NCBI GenBank assembly: GCA_034408685.1
Contig: JAWXCP010000141.1
Coordinates: 1 to 54,676 of the forward strand
Source: JANXVY01 sp034408685
Lineage (GTDB): Bacteria; Pseudomonadota; Alphaproteobacteria; Rhizobiales; Hyphomicrobiaceae
DNA: 54,676 nt
Direction of reading: 5' to 3'
This document shows positions 35,123 through 44,010 of this stretch, piece after piece (within the stretch, counting starts at the first letter, position 1; each line of letters begins with the position of its first letter). The position numbers and the translations under genes are program-made. The notes beneath the pieces are model-generated. The model made no database searches, was not told the origin of the DNA, and worked only from the letters and a program-made list of their open reading frames with translations.

Positions 35123-35240
35123 TCCGCGGCCTTCCCGAATGTTCGCGCGATCGAGGCACCCACCGATGCCCGCACCGCGACGAATAAAAACCGATAGGGT
35201 GCCGTCCGGCCTTCACCGGAGCACCCACAGCGAACACGAC

Positions 35241-35316
35241 TGGCAGGGGCAGGGGGACTCGAACCCACAGCCTTCGGTTTTGGAGACCGACGCTCTACCA
35301 ATTGAGCTATACCCCT
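35241..35316 (-). tRNA. tRNA-Trp (anticodon CCA)
   Basis: The 76-nt gene includes an encoded CCA end (TGG at 35241-35243 on this strand). The acceptor AGGGGTA pairs with TGCCCCT, the D arm carries TGGTAGAGC, the anticodon loop is TCTCCAAA with CCA, and the T loop is TTCGAGT. It sits just upstream of secE, the common arrangement. Confidence 0.97.
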
Positions 35317-35469
35317 CCGCCAAAGCCTGCCGAGCCACCTGCAACCCACTTGACGCAGGTGCGGCAGCTCGATTCGGCTCGATGGAGACGAGACCGTTAG
35401 CCCACAAATTTTAGGTTGTCACGCCCTGATTGCAGCACATGCGTGACAATTTTGCGCTGCGGTAAGCCG

Positions 35470-35793
35470 TCAGCGGACTTCTTCGACGATAACGGCGGTG
35501 CCGTAGGCGACCATTTCCGTCACCGCTGCGGCAATCTCGTTGGCGTCGTAACGCATTGCCAGGATTGCGTTTGCGCCAAGCCGGTTGGCATCGGCGATCA
35601 TCAGGTCGTACGCCTCCTGACGGGTCGATTCCGCCAGCGTTTGATAGACCGTAATGCGGCCGCCAAAAAATATTTGTATCGAACCGCCAATGTTGCTGAT
35701 TGCGTTGCGCGAACGGACGGTGATGCCGCGCACGACGCCAAAATGCTTGACGATACGAAAGCCTGGAAGATCGTTAGTTGTGACGACAAGCAT
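35470..35793 (-). CDS. UPF0145 (YbjQ/DUF74) family protein
   Basis: The 107-residue protein matches the YbjQ family, a small oligomeric fold of unclear function sometimes described as heavy-metal binding. Marks are the N-terminal LVVTTNDLPGFRI, VVRGITVRSRNA, AESTRQEAYDLMIADANRLG and GANAILAMRYDANEI. The ATG at 35791-35793 (GGAAAAG upstream) gives the family length; the frame extends to 35826 without support. It lies between tRNA-Trp and tRNA-Gly. Role here is unknown. Confidence 0.9.
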   Translation of the reverse strand: MLVVTTNDLPGFRIVKHFGVVRGITVRSRNAISNIGGSIQIFFGGRITVYQTLAESTRQEAYDLMIADANRLGANAILAMRYDANEIAAAVTEMVAYGTAVIVEEVR

Positions 35794-35894
35794 GTCTTTT
35801 CCTTCGAACTGACGCCGGTTGCCCATAGCAGGCGAACGTGACGTTTCGTAGCGCGGGTTAGCCGCCTACTGCCGGTTCAGTTCAGTCTAAAGAT

Positions 35895-35968
35895 TGGAGC
35901 GGGTAGAGGGAATCGAACCCTCGTATTCAGCTTGGAAGGCTGCTGCACTACCATTGTGCTATACCCGC
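35895..35968 (-). tRNA. tRNA-Gly (anticodon TCC)
   Basis: The 74-nt gene has an encoded CCA. The acceptor GCGGGTA pairs with TACCCGC, the anticodon loop is CTTCCAA and the T arm is GAGGG-TTCGATT-CCCTC. The outermost anticodon-stem pair (27-43) is a G-A mismatch, while the other four pairs are good. Confidence 0.95.
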
Positions 35969-36043
35969 GCAAGCACGGAGCTTACACCAAAACGCTGCTG
36001 GAGCGAAACGCTAGTTGGAACGCGCCAAGCTGGCGAAATCCGT

Positions 36044-36128
36044 TGGTGGGGGAAGTAGGACTCGAACCTACGAAGGCGAAGCCAGGGGATTTACAGTCCC
36101 CCCCCTTTGCCACTCGGGACATTCCCCC
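36044..36128 (-). tRNA. tRNA-Tyr (anticodon GTA)
   Basis: The 85-nt class II tRNA has an encoded CCA, acceptor GGGGGAA/TTCCCCC, anticodon loop CTGTAAA and a long variable arm. A run of eight G residues spans the end of the D arm and the start of the anticodon stem. Confidence 0.95.
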
Positions 36129-36454
36129 GCCGGGCCGTCACGTCTAGATGCAACGCGCACCTAGCCTGCCGTCCAAACAAAAAAGGCCGCGCCAACGTCA
36201 GCACGGTCTCTTCGAGCGCGCCTTATGCGAACCACCGTCGCGGGTGTCAAATGCGAATTTGGACCGGGCATGCTCCGCTGAGCGATGATCAGATCAATTA
36301 TGCGTTGAGCGCAAGATTTTCGGAGACCACCGCCAACTGGAAACGACAACGAACCCGGCAGCGGCAAATTTGGCAACCGGCACGGCGATCTCGACAAAGG
36401 CGATACGCCGTCGCGCGGCCTTGCCGACGATCACGCCCGAGGCGAACGCGCTGC

Positions 36455-36489
36455 GGCTGGTGGCCGGTGGCTGGTGGCTGGTGGCTGGG
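36455..36489. repeat. five tandem 7-bp units in the tRNA-Tyr/tRNA-Glu gap
   Basis: GGCTGGT is repeated five times with small changes (GGCCGGT second, GGCTGGG last). It shares the 7-bp period of the elements at 2871 and 47515. The surrounding 450 bp (36129-36578) contain no gene I can support. Confidence 0.8.
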
Positions 36490-36578
36490 ACTTATTGGGG
36501 TGCTTTGACGATAACCATCACACGGCGATAGCTGTCGACAGATCAGGGACAAGGCATTGTTCTTAAGCAATATTATAA

Positions 36579-36653
36579 TGGCGGTCCCTGCGGGAATCGA
36601 ACCCGCCTTTGCAACGTGAGAGGCTGCCGTCCTAACCGATAGACGAAGGGACC
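36579..36653 (-). tRNA. tRNA-Glu (anticodon CTC)
   Basis: The 75-nt gene has an encoded CCA with discriminator G. The acceptor GGTCCCT pairs with AGGGACC, the D arm is GTCTATCGGTTAGGAC, the anticodon stem is GCAGC/GTTGC around loop CTCTCAC, and the T arm is GCGGG-TTCGATT-CCCGC. It reads GAG codons. Confidence 0.93.
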
Positions 36654-36931
36654 GATGCGAGCGACGGCAACTAGCAGACAGCGGCACCCTTGGGAATAGC
36701 AAATGGCGTTGGGAGCAGGGCAATCCGGTGAACCTGTGAGTGACAACAACTGGAAAGTCTTGTCGGAAAGTCTCGTTAGTGGCTGGCCGACATGCCGTGT
36801 CGAAAAAATGCTGCCCTGGTCATACAAAAAACGCCTGAAGGTTTCGCGGTCAGGGCAGGTCCACGCAGATCCACTCACGCGGACGCACGTGTTAGCGACC
36901 AATCAATAGCGTATGGCTACACGATCCTATG

Positions 36932-36953
36932 GTGCTCTCAACGTGCTCTCAAC
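36932..36953. repeat. 11-bp direct repeat across the end of the oxidase gene
   Basis: GTGCTCTCAAC occurs twice back to back (36932-36942 and 36943-36953). The stop codon of the FAD/Fe-S dehydrogenase (36938-36940) lies inside the first copy. Confidence 0.7.
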
Positions 36954-39925
36954 GCGCGCTCGATGATTCGGATGGGGTGCTCTGCCTTGACGTGTAGCCC
37001 GTCCTCGAGCTGGTGGCGGCAACTCGTGCCGCCCGCTACGACGAGGCTACCGGCTTCCGCCGACCGCAACGCTGGAAACAGTGACAGCTCGGCCATTGCC
37101 TTCGAAACCTCGATCGTCTCGGCAGCGTACCCGAATGCGCCAGCCATACCGCAGCAAGCGCTATCTATCGTGCGGACTTTAAGTTCGGGGATGCGCCCCA
37201 GCAGCGCTGTGACGGGCGCAAAGGCGTCGAGCGCCTTTTGATGGCAATGGCCGTGGACGTAGGCGATACGCGCTTCGAGCGCCGATAAGGGCAAGCTCAC
37301 GCGACCTGCGGCGATGTCCCGCTCAAGCAGCTCCTCGATCAGGAACGAGGCCTGCGCGAGGCGACGCGCGTCCTGTTCTGGCAGCAAGGCGCTATACTCG
37401 TCACGCAACGTCAGCAGACACGACGGCTCCAGCCCGACGATGTGGGCACCTTTCTCGACGAATGGGAGAAGCGCCGCAGCGGTACGGCGCGCTTCAGCGC
37501 GGGCTTCGTCAACTTGGCCGGTCGCGAGGTACGTACGGCCGCAACACAACGGCCGCTTCCTTGCGTCGTCCTTTAATGGCGCAAGCCGATGGAGACGGTA
37601 CCCGCCGGCGGACAGCACACGCTCGGCGGCGACGAGATTATCCGGCTCGAAGTATCGGTTGAACGTGTCGGCGAACAGCACAACATCGCGTCCATCGCCT
37701 ACGACGCCATCACCCTCGACTATGTCGCAACGTGAAGCGGTGCTTTCGGCGGTCTCGACCCACGGCCGCCGCCACACCGGTAGCGTGCGAGCGCGGCTGA
37801 GGCCGAGCAGACGCTCGGAGGCCCAAGCGAGCCCGGGCACGCGGTCGCGAAGGTTGAGCACATGGCGTAGACGCGCAGCGAAAGGCGCGTAGCGCGGCAA
37901 ATGGGCGACGAGACGGTCCCGGTAGGCGAGCCCGTACGTCTCGTTGCGGTGGGCGAGCCACTCGATCTTGAGACGGGCCATGTCGACGCCGGTCGGGCAC
38001 TCACGCTTGCACGCCTTGCAGCTGACGCACAACGCCATCGCTTCGCTCATATCGGGTGACGTCAGCGCGTCGGCGCCGAGCTGTCCGGTCAGTGCAAGGC
38101 GAAGCGCATTGGCGCGGCCGCGGGTTGTGTCCGTCTCATTGCGGGTGGCGCGATACGACGGGCACATGCCGCCGCCCGATAGCTTGCGACAGGTGCCGTT
38201 ATTGTTACACATTTCGACGTGTGCGAGCAAACCGCCGGACGCTGACCAGTCGAGCTTGGTTGGCGTCGTCGGCGCAAGCCCATAGCCCGGCGGAAACCGC
38301 ATCAAGCTGCGGTCGTCCATGGCATACGGGCGCACGATCTTGCCGGGGTTCAGCATTCGGTCGGGGTCGAACGCTTCCTTCACGGTTTCGATGGCGCGCG
38401 TCAGCTTCTCCCCCAACATCGGGGCAATGTATTCAGATCGCGAGATACCATCGCCGTGCTCGCCCGAGTACGAGCCCTTCAGCGCCCGAACGGTCTCACA
38501 GACTTCGTCAGCGATCGCCCGCATGGTCGCCACGCCGGTCGCGGTCTTCATGTTCAGGATCGGGCGAACATGGAGGCAGCCGACGGACGCGTGGGCATAC
38601 CACGTCCCACGCGTGCCGTGACGCTCGAAGATCGCCGTGACTTTTTCCGTGTAGTCGGCGAGGTGCTCGAGCGGGACAGCGCAATCTTCAATGAACGAGA
38701 CCGGTTTGGCGTCTCCTTTCATCGACATCATGATGTTGAGGCAGGCTTCGCGTACCTCCCACACCTTTTGCTGCGTAGCCGGATCGAAGATCGGCACGAC
38801 AGCATCGGGCAAGCCGTGATCGGCCATCAGCTCGTCGAGACGATTGAGGTCGCGCCGAAGCGTCGCAGCATCGTCACCGGCAAACTCGACAATGAGCAGA
38901 CAGTTCGGTTGTCCGCGCGTTATGCGATCGAGCGTCTGCCGAAACATCGCAATGTCCCGGCCGAGCGACAGAATGTTGTCGTCGACGAGCTCCACGGCAA
39001 CGGGATCGAGGCCGACGATGTGCCGCGTCGTCTCCATCGCAGCACGAAAACTTGGAAACTGGCAGATGCCGACGACCCGGTGGGCAGGCAGCGGCGTGAG
39101 GCGGATGGTGATTGCGGTTGACAGCGCAAGTGTGCCCTCCGACCCCGTCAACAGGCGGGCGAGATTTGGCTGCGGCGAGGTCAACGCTTCGAGATCGTAG
39201 CCTGCAACGCGCCGCTGCACTTTTGCAATGCGCGCGGCGATCTCATCGCGCTCGGCGTCGGCTAGCGCGATCATCTGACGGGCAAGAGCCTCGGCGCGCT
39301 CGCCACCCGACACGGCGGATGGATCGGACGCCGCACCGAACGCGAACGGCGTGCCATCAGAAAACAGCGCATCGATTCGCGCGACGTTATCGGCGGTCAT
39401 CCCGAAGCGGAGCGAACGGGCGCCGCTGGAATTGTTACCGACCATCCCGCCTAGCGTGCAGCGGCTAGCCGTCGACGGCTCTACGGGAAAAAACAGGCCA
39501 GCAGCCCGTGCGCGCGCGTTAAGCGTGTTGAGAACAATTCCCGGCTCGACGACAGCCGTGCGCTGCGTCGCGTCGAAGGCAACGATCCGGTTCATGTGGC
39601 GGCTGAAGTCGAGGACCAGACCGTGGCCGACGGCCTGGCCATTTTGGGAGGTACCACCCCCGCGCGCGACGACGCTTATGCCATGCTCGTGTGCGATTTG
39701 AAGCGCGGCCGCGACGTCGGCGGCTGTTTTCGGGAAGGCAACGCCCGCTGGCATGATCTGGTAGATCGAGGCGTCGGTCGCATAGCGGCCGCGGGTGAAA
39801 GCGTCGAAACGGACTTCGCCCGATAGGTTTTTTTCCAATGCGCGTTCGAAAGCGACGTTTCGCGAATATCGCGGCGGCGACGCTTCAGGGGGACGCGTGG
39901 CGTTGACCGAATGCCTGCGGCTCAT
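36938..39925 (-). CDS. FAD-binding and (Fe-S)-binding 2-hydroxyacid dehydrogenase (YdiJ/D-2-hydroxyglutarate dehydrogenase type)
   Basis: This 995-residue protein fuses a GlcD-like flavoprotein to a GlpC/GlcF-like iron-sulfur module. The FAD PCMH domain has RGGGTSQNG (about 88-96) and GNNSSGARS (163-171). The FAD-oxidase C domain has YSGEHGDG (486-493). Iron-sulfur ligands include Cys573, 579 and 588 and the ferredoxin motif CVSCKACKREC (633-643). CCG-type motifs CCGRTY, HGHCHQK and SACCGMAG follow. Such enzymes oxidise D-2-hydroxyacids (D-lactate, D-2-hydroxyglutarate, glycolate) and pass electrons to quinone or another carrier. The substrate here is unknown. It lies 64 bp downstream of the gntR gene on the same strand, so it may be in that unit. 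Confidence 0.9.
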   Translation of the reverse strand: MSRRHSVNATRPPEASPPRYSRNVAFERALEKNLSGEVRFDAFTRGRYATDASIYQIMPAGVAFPKTAADVAAALQIAHEHGISVVARGGGTSQNGQAVGHGLVLDFSRHMNRIVAFDATQRTAVVEPGIVLNTLNARARAAGLFFPVEPSTASRCTLGGMVGNNSSGARSLRFGMTADNVARIDALFSDGTPFAFGAASDPSAVSGGERAEALARQMIALADAERDEIAARIAKVQRRVAGYDLEALTSPQPNLARLLTGSEGTLALSTAITIRLTPLPAHRVVGICQFPSFRAAMETTRHIVGLDPVAVELVDDNILSLGRDIAMFRQTLDRITRGQPNCLLIVEFAGDDAATLRRDLNRLDELMADHGLPDAVVPIFDPATQQKVWEVREACLNIMMSMKGDAKPVSFIEDCAVPLEHLADYTEKVTAIFERHGTRGTWYAHASVGCLHVRPILNMKTATGVATMRAIADEVCETVRALKGSYSGEHGDGISRSEYIAPMLGEKLTRAIETVKEAFDPDRMLNPGKIVRPYAMDDRSLMRFPPGYGLAPTTPTKLDWSASGGLLAHVEMCNNNGTCRKLSGGGMCPSYRATRNETDTTRGRANALRLALTGQLGADALTSPDMSEAMALCVSCKACKRECPTGVDMARLKIEWLAHRNETYGLAYRDRLVAHLPRYAPFAARLRHVLNLRDRVPGLAWASERLLGLSRARTLPVWRRPWVETAESTASRCDIVEGDGVVGDGRDVVLFADTFNRYFEPDNLVAAERVLSAGGYRLHRLAPLKDDARKRPLCCGRTYLATGQVDEARAEARRTAAALLPFVEKGAHIVGLEPSCLLTLRDEYSALLPEQDARRLAQASFLIEELLERDIAAGRVSLPLSALEARIAYVHGHCHQKALDAFAPVTALLGRIPELKVRTIDSACCGMAGAFGYAAETIEVSKAMAELSLFPALRSAEAGSLVVAGGTSCRHQLEDGLHVKAEHPIRIIERALRAR

Positions 39926-39989
39926 GGATGACCCCCATCGTGTGGCGCACGAAGCGGTGCCGCGTTGCCAGGACCCGACGTGTTAGGGT

Positions 39990-40718
39990 TCAATCCTCGA
40001 TCCCACGCTCCATCTCGCGCAGCGCCCGTTCGACCACGTCCGCCTTGTGTCGCAGGTGTTGTTTCAGCGTCCGGGCGAGGGCGGACCCGTCGCGAGCCTC
40101 GAGCGCTCGGATCATCTCCTCGTGGTCCTTGATCGCCTCGAGCCAGCCTTCCGGCGAGCTCCTGGCCGTGAAACGGACGCTGCGAATGCGCAACATGAGC
40201 TGCTCGAAAAGCTGGCTTAGCGAGGCATTGCCTGCCGATTGGAAAATCTGCTCGTGGATCGCGCGGTTGTGCTTGGCATACCCGGGCCAGTCGTCTCGCT
40301 CGTAACATTGTATCATCGCCTCGTGCAGCCGCTTGATGTGTACCAGATCCTTGAGCTTCAGGTTGCGGCAGGCGAGCTCGCCAGCAAGACCCTCGAGCGC
40401 GCCCATGATCGGGAACAGCTCGTCGATCTCCTCGCGCGTTAAACGCGTGACAATCGCACCCTTGTTGGGAAGCAGCTTTACGAAATTCTCGAACGCAAGG
40501 ACCTTGAGCGCTTCGCGCATTGGTGTCCGGGAGACACCAAACCGTTCGGCAAGCGCGGCTTCCGGCACTTTCTCGCCCGGCGCGAGTTCCCCGCTGATGA
40601 TCAACGCCCGTAACTGACCGGCGACCTCGTCGTGCAGCGTGCGGCGCACGATATGCATCAGGCCTTCGGATCTCGATGGCTTGACGGGTTGTGTCGGCGT
40701 TGAAGGTCTTCGTTGCAT
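39990..40718 (-). CDS. GntR-family regulator, FadR/FCD subfamily
   Basis: The 242-residue protein has an N-terminal winged helix (about 30-95; SGELAPGEKVPEAALAERFG, VSRTPMREALKVL) and a C-terminal all-helical FCD ligand domain with the usual histidines (KHNRAIHEQIF, IKDHEEMI, LKQHLRH). FCD regulators typically sense small carboxylic acids and repress neighbouring catabolic genes. Two starts are possible, M1 (40718) and M21 (40658), neither with a good Shine-Dalgarno site. It sits between the FAD/Fe-S dehydrogenase and the aminotransferase and is the obvious candidate to control the divergent aminotransferase/TTT region. Confidence 0.92.
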   Translation of the reverse strand: MQRRPSTPTQPVKPSRSEGLMHIVRRTLHDEVAGQLRALIISGELAPGEKVPEAALAERFGVSRTPMREALKVLAFENFVKLLPNKGAIVTRLTREEIDELFPIMGALEGLAGELACRNLKLKDLVHIKRLHEAMIQCYERDDWPGYAKHNRAIHEQIFQSAGNASLSQLFEQLMLRIRSVRFTARSSPEGWLEAIKDHEEMIRALEARDGSALARTLKQHLRHKADVVERALREMERGIED

Positions 40719-41175
40719 GGAAGAGGCTGTCTCGCTGGTCGATCGCGCACACTATGGGCATCCTCCGATGGTAATACATAATTGTGCGATCCGCAGCTTG
40801 CGATCGGCATCGTGCGTTTGGGTTTCGCCATTTGCGTCGCAGCGCGGCTTGGTCTTGAGCAAACGGCGAGATCACAGGCAACGCTCGCAACACCATATCC
40901 TGTAACCCCATGATTCTAGTGCGCCTTTTGCATCTGGCATTTGCAATGCCGATTACCAACTCGCCGCGACGATCACAAGCGCAGCACTGGTGTTTTGATC
41001 TGATTTTGATCTGAAGGTACATTCTGTGGGGACGGAACCGCACAACGCTGCCAACAATGCAGTGAACCGCAACCTAAGACTATGATCTTATGTGTTATTC
41101 ACGACATGGATGGAGCTTTGTAACGAGCCCATCAAAGTCAAGAACACCCTAACACGTGGTGCCTAGTATGACGTG

Positions 41176-41227
41176 CCCGGGTTGACTTTCCCCGGGTTGA
41201 CTTTCCCCGGGTTTACTTTCCCCGGGG
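41176..41227. repeat. three and a half tandem 15-bp units downstream of the aminotransferase gene
   Basis: CCCGGGTTGACTTTC is repeated at 41176 and 41191, with one change at 41206 (TTTACT), and then half a unit. It lies in the 671-bp gene-free gap 40719-41389 between gntR and the aminotransferase gene. That gap also holds a second array at 41288 and an 11-bp pair (TTTTGATCTGA) near 40993. Confidence 0.88.
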
Positions 41228-41287
41228 ACACTGACGCGTCCACCCGTACAGCAAGAGTTTCGAGAGGGGTGTTGTGGACGCGCCGAC

Positions 41288-41351
41288 GCTTTTCAAACTG
41301 CGTGCTTGTCAAACTGCGTGCTTGTCGAACCCCGTCTTTGTCGAACTCCGT
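41288..41351. repeat. four tandem 16-bp units downstream of the aminotransferase gene
   Basis: The unit GCTTGTCAAACTGCGT occurs at 41288, 41304, 41320 and 41336, with drift in the outer copies (GAACCCCGT, GAACTCCGT). It ends 38 nt before the aminotransferase stop codon (41390-41392). Confidence 0.85.
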
Positions 41352-41389
41352 CCAAGCATTAACCGTTCTATCGCGAGCACGTGGCGAGC

Positions 41390-42598
41390 CTATTCTGCGG
41401 CAACCCGCAGCTCTTGCCGCGACGTCTCGGCGAGATAGTCTGTCGCGGCAACAAGTCCGCCCGGACGATACGGGATATTGGCAAGCTTCAAACCCATCTC
41501 GACGCCAGCGAGCGCTCCGATGATCGTCAAGTCGTTGGTATCGCCCAGATGCCCAATTCGGAACACGCGGTCGGCGACGCGGCCAAGGCCAGTGCCGAGC
41601 GACATGTCGAAATGCTCGAGTACGATGCGGCGGAACCGGTCAGCGCTGTGGCCGTCAGGCACGATCACGCCGGTCAATACTGGCGAATAATATTTCGGAT
41701 CTCGGCACAAAATCTCAAGATCCCATGCCCGAACTGCGATCCGTGTCGCTTCACCATGACGGGCATGGCGCGCGAACACGTTATCGAGGCCTTCCTCAAG
41801 CAGGAGCTCGATCGCCGTGTCGAGGCCGTACAGCAAGTTTGTTGCGGGCGTGTAGGGAAAGAAGCCATTCGCGTTGGCGTGGATAATCTCGTCCCAGGCC
41901 CAGTAGGACTTCTGCGAGCGGGCCGCCTTGCTTGCTTCTATTGCCTTGTGGCTCACAGCGTTGAACGACAGGCCAGGTGGCAGCATAAGCCCCTTCTGTG
42001 AACCGGCTATCGTGACATCGACGCCCCACTCGTCGTGGCGATAATCGACGCTAGCGAGCGAGGAAATCGTGTCAACGAGGAGTAACGCAGGGTGGCTGGC
42101 CGCATCGACTGCCCGGCGCACCTCGGCGATCCGAGAGGTCGCCCCAGTCGACGTCTCGTTGTGAACGACGCAGACCGCCTTGATTTGGTGGCCGGTGTCC
42201 TGGCGCAGGCGCTCCTCAATGACGTCCGCTTCCGCGCCCGTTCGCCAGTCCGAACCAATAAACTCGGGCACTAGACCCAGTCGCTCGGCCATGTTTTTCC
42301 ACAGGGTAGCGAAATGCCCGGTCTCATACATGAGCACATGATCGCCCGGCGACAGCACGTTGACCAGGGCCGCTTCCCACGCACCAGTACCTGACGCTGG
42401 ATAAACCACGACCGGACCAGCCGTCTTGAACACGGCCTTGAGGCCGCGCTGTATCTTGAGCGACAGCTGCTGGAATACCGGCCCGCGATGGTCGATCACA
42501 GCGGCGTCCATGGCGCGCAGAATTCGGTCCGGCACCGGCGCCGGCCCAGGTATCTGTAGGAAGTGCCGTCCAGCGACACGCGTGCGGTTGAGGCTCAT
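41390..42598 (-). CDS. serine-glyoxylate aminotransferase-like class V aminotransferase
   Basis: The 402-residue PLP enzyme closely follows methylotroph serine-glyoxylate aminotransferase as I recall it: FPASGTG-type YPASGTGAWE (67-76), ALLLVDTISSLASV with Asp176, and the PLP lysine Lys202 in AGSQKGLMLPPGL. FFPYTPATNLLYGL and FRIGHLGDTNDL follow. It would convert glyoxylate plus an amino donor to glycine. Related enzymes use serine, alanine or aspartate as donor (BhcA in the beta-hydroxyaspartate cycle), so the donor is uncertain. The ATG at 42596-42598 is chosen; the frame opens from a GTG at 42649 and another ATG at 42607. It is divergent from tctC. Confidence 0.88.
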   Translation of the reverse strand: MSLNRTRVAGRHFLQIPGPAPVPDRILRAMDAAVIDHRGPVFQQLSLKIQRGLKAVFKTAGPVVVYPASGTGAWEAALVNVLSPGDHVLMYETGHFATLWKNMAERLGLVPEFIGSDWRTGAEADVIEERLRQDTGHQIKAVCVVHNETSTGATSRIAEVRRAVDAASHPALLLVDTISSLASVDYRHDEWGVDVTIAGSQKGLMLPPGLSFNAVSHKAIEASKAARSQKSYWAWDEIIHANANGFFPYTPATNLLYGLDTAIELLLEEGLDNVFARHARHGEATRIAVRAWDLEILCRDPKYYSPVLTGVIVPDGHSADRFRRIVLEHFDMSLGTGLGRVADRVFRIGHLGDTNDLTIIGALAGVEMGLKLANIPYRPGGLVAATDYLAETSRQELRVAAE

Positions 42599-42678
42599 GA
42601 GGTCCATCCGGGCCGATTGCAGTAAGGAAGGGGGCGACAACGAAAGCACGCCAACCCCCGCCAGAAAGATAATTATAT

Positions 42679-42706
42679 ATCATGCATGATGTCAACTGCA
42701 TCATGC
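42679..42706. promoter_or_regulatory. palindromic operator candidate with overlapping minus-strand -35
   Basis: ATCATGCATGAT (42679-42690) is a perfect 12-bp palindrome. It overlaps a second inverted repeat, GCATGATG-N7-CATCATGC (42684-42706). A consensus TTGACA for leftward transcription lies at 42690-42695, so the palindrome would occupy the spacer of the aminotransferase promoter. It is in the 329-bp divergent gap (42599-42927), which holds no gene, and is a natural site for the GntR regulator. Site and regulator are linked by inference only. Confidence 0.5.
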
Positions 42707-42927
42707 GGCGCCATGCGATGTTAAAAATATCGTTTTACTTCAGTATTTTACGTGATTATTCTGGCGAAACACGCGCTCCTGCATAATTCTGCTTGTCAAT
42801 GTATTTAAAATGTATAATTTTGTTCAGTACAGTGGCTGCGCACGCAAGGCAGCACACTGGCGAGTTCGGCTCTCGCACTGAAAACGACAATCACAGCCGG
42901 GGAAACGTCCGATCAAAGGTATCAATC

Positions 42928-43914
42928 ATGATGATCCGTGCATCCAGCGCGCTTTCGATGTTGGCGGTTTGCCTCGTCGCGGCTCCCGCCTTCGCCTTCC
43001 AACCGTCAAAGCCTATAGAAATCATTGTGCCAGCTGGCGCTGGAGGCGCTTCTGACCAAATGGCGCGAATGATCCAGGCAGCAGTTCAAAACAACAAGCT
43101 TATTGAGCAGCCCCTAATCGTGACGTTGAAGGGCGGAGCGAGTGGCGCCGAAGGCCTCATTGACATGAAGTCGGCGGCTCCGGACGGTCACAAATTTATC
43201 ATCGCGCAGTCGTCGATGTACACGTTACCGCTATCGACCAATGTCCCGTTTGACTGGCGTGAACTCACACCAATCGCGATTATCGCACTCGACCAGTTCG
43301 TGCTGTGGAACAATGCGGCGAGCCCGGAGAAGACGGTCGCCGAATTCCTGGCCGCTGCCAAAGCCAAACCAATGAAGATGGGCGGCACAGGCTCTAAACG
43401 CGAAGATCATATCCTGACGGCGTTCATTGAGCAGAAGGCCGGTGTCAAGTTTGCCTACATTCCATACAAGTCGGGCGGCGAGGCTGCGACCCAACTTGTC
43501 GGCGCACACACGGAGGCGAACGTTAACAATCCTTCCGAAAACGTCGCAGTCTGGCGCGCCGGTCAGGTTCGCGCCCTGTGCGTGTTCGACACGAAACCAA
43601 TGGGCTACGCTACGAAAGTCACGGCCGACCAAGCCTGGAGCGACGTCCCGACTTGCGCCACGCAGGGTCTTGATATCGCCTACACAATGCCGCGCGCGAT
43701 TTTCATCGCCGGCAAAGCAACGGCACCCCACGTCACCTTCTACACCGAGCTCTTTAAGAAGATCTCCCAGACGAGCGAGTACAAGGCGTATATGGCAAAC
43801 CAAGCCCTCACCGCAACTTTCTTGACGGGCAAGGAGATGGTTTCGTTCCTTGAAAGCGATGAAGCTAGGCACCGCGGTCTGATGGAAACAGCGGGCTTCC
43901 TGTTAAAGAAGTAG
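42928..43914 (+). CDS. tripartite tricarboxylate transporter substrate-binding protein (TctC/Bug family)
   Basis: This is a 328-residue periplasmic binding protein for a carboxylate. A signal peptide spans residues 1-23 (cleavage after AFA). The Bug-fold marks are PSKPIEIIVPAGAGGASDQM, the VTLKGGASGAEG segment, MGGTGSKREDH and FAYIPYKSGGEAATQL. The ATG at 42928 starts the signal peptide; the frame is open from 42793 without support. The ligand is not predictable. The 96-bp gap to tctB contains a small G/C-rich hairpin (CGGCTTTGCGCCG) that could reduce downstream expression. Confidence 0.92.
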   Translation: MMIRASSALSMLAVCLVAAPAFAFQPSKPIEIIVPAGAGGASDQMARMIQAAVQNNKLIEQPLIVTLKGGASGAEGLIDMKSAAPDGHKFIIAQSSMYTLPLSTNVPFDWRELTPIAIIALDQFVLWNNAASPEKTVAEFLAAAKAKPMKMGGTGSKREDHILTAFIEQKAGVKFAYIPYKSGGEAATQLVGAHTEANVNNPSENVAVWRAGQVRALCVFDTKPMGYATKVTADQAWSDVPTCATQGLDIAYTMPRAIFIAGKATAPHVTFYTELFKKISQTSEYKAYMANQALTATFLTGKEMVSFLESDEARHRGLMETAGFLLKK

Positions 43915-44010
43915 GCACTGGTTGAGTTTCGGCTTTGCGCCGGAATTGCCGTTTCTCCGCCGCGCGCGCCGCTTCGCCCGCGAAAACCGATTACTTCTGG
44001 AAAAGATAAC

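Noticed and set aside
35241..36653. tRNA cluster as an integration site for a mobile element
   Set aside because: No integrase, no duplicated tRNA 3' end and no phage-like genes are seen. The downstream metabolic island has ordinary gene structure.
36573..36902. 109-codon minus-strand ORF over tRNA-Glu
   Set aside because: It contains the whole tRNA gene and has no ribosome binding site. The 284-bp stretch 36654-36937 shows nothing else.
39922..41043. 373-codon minus-strand ORF spanning gntR in another frame
   Set aside because: It overlaps the real GntR gene throughout and shows no family features; its composition is a frame-shifted copy of that gene.
40719..41389. A hidden gene in the 671-bp gap downstream of the aminotransferase gene
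   Set aside because: Open frames on both strands are short and featureless; the space is accounted for by the gntR upstream region and tandem repeats.
42793..42818. TTGTCA and TATAAT upstream of tctC as a promoter
   Set aside because: The two hexamers are only 14 bp apart, too close for a standard sigma-70 promoter. One of them may belong to a promoter with an unrecognised partner.
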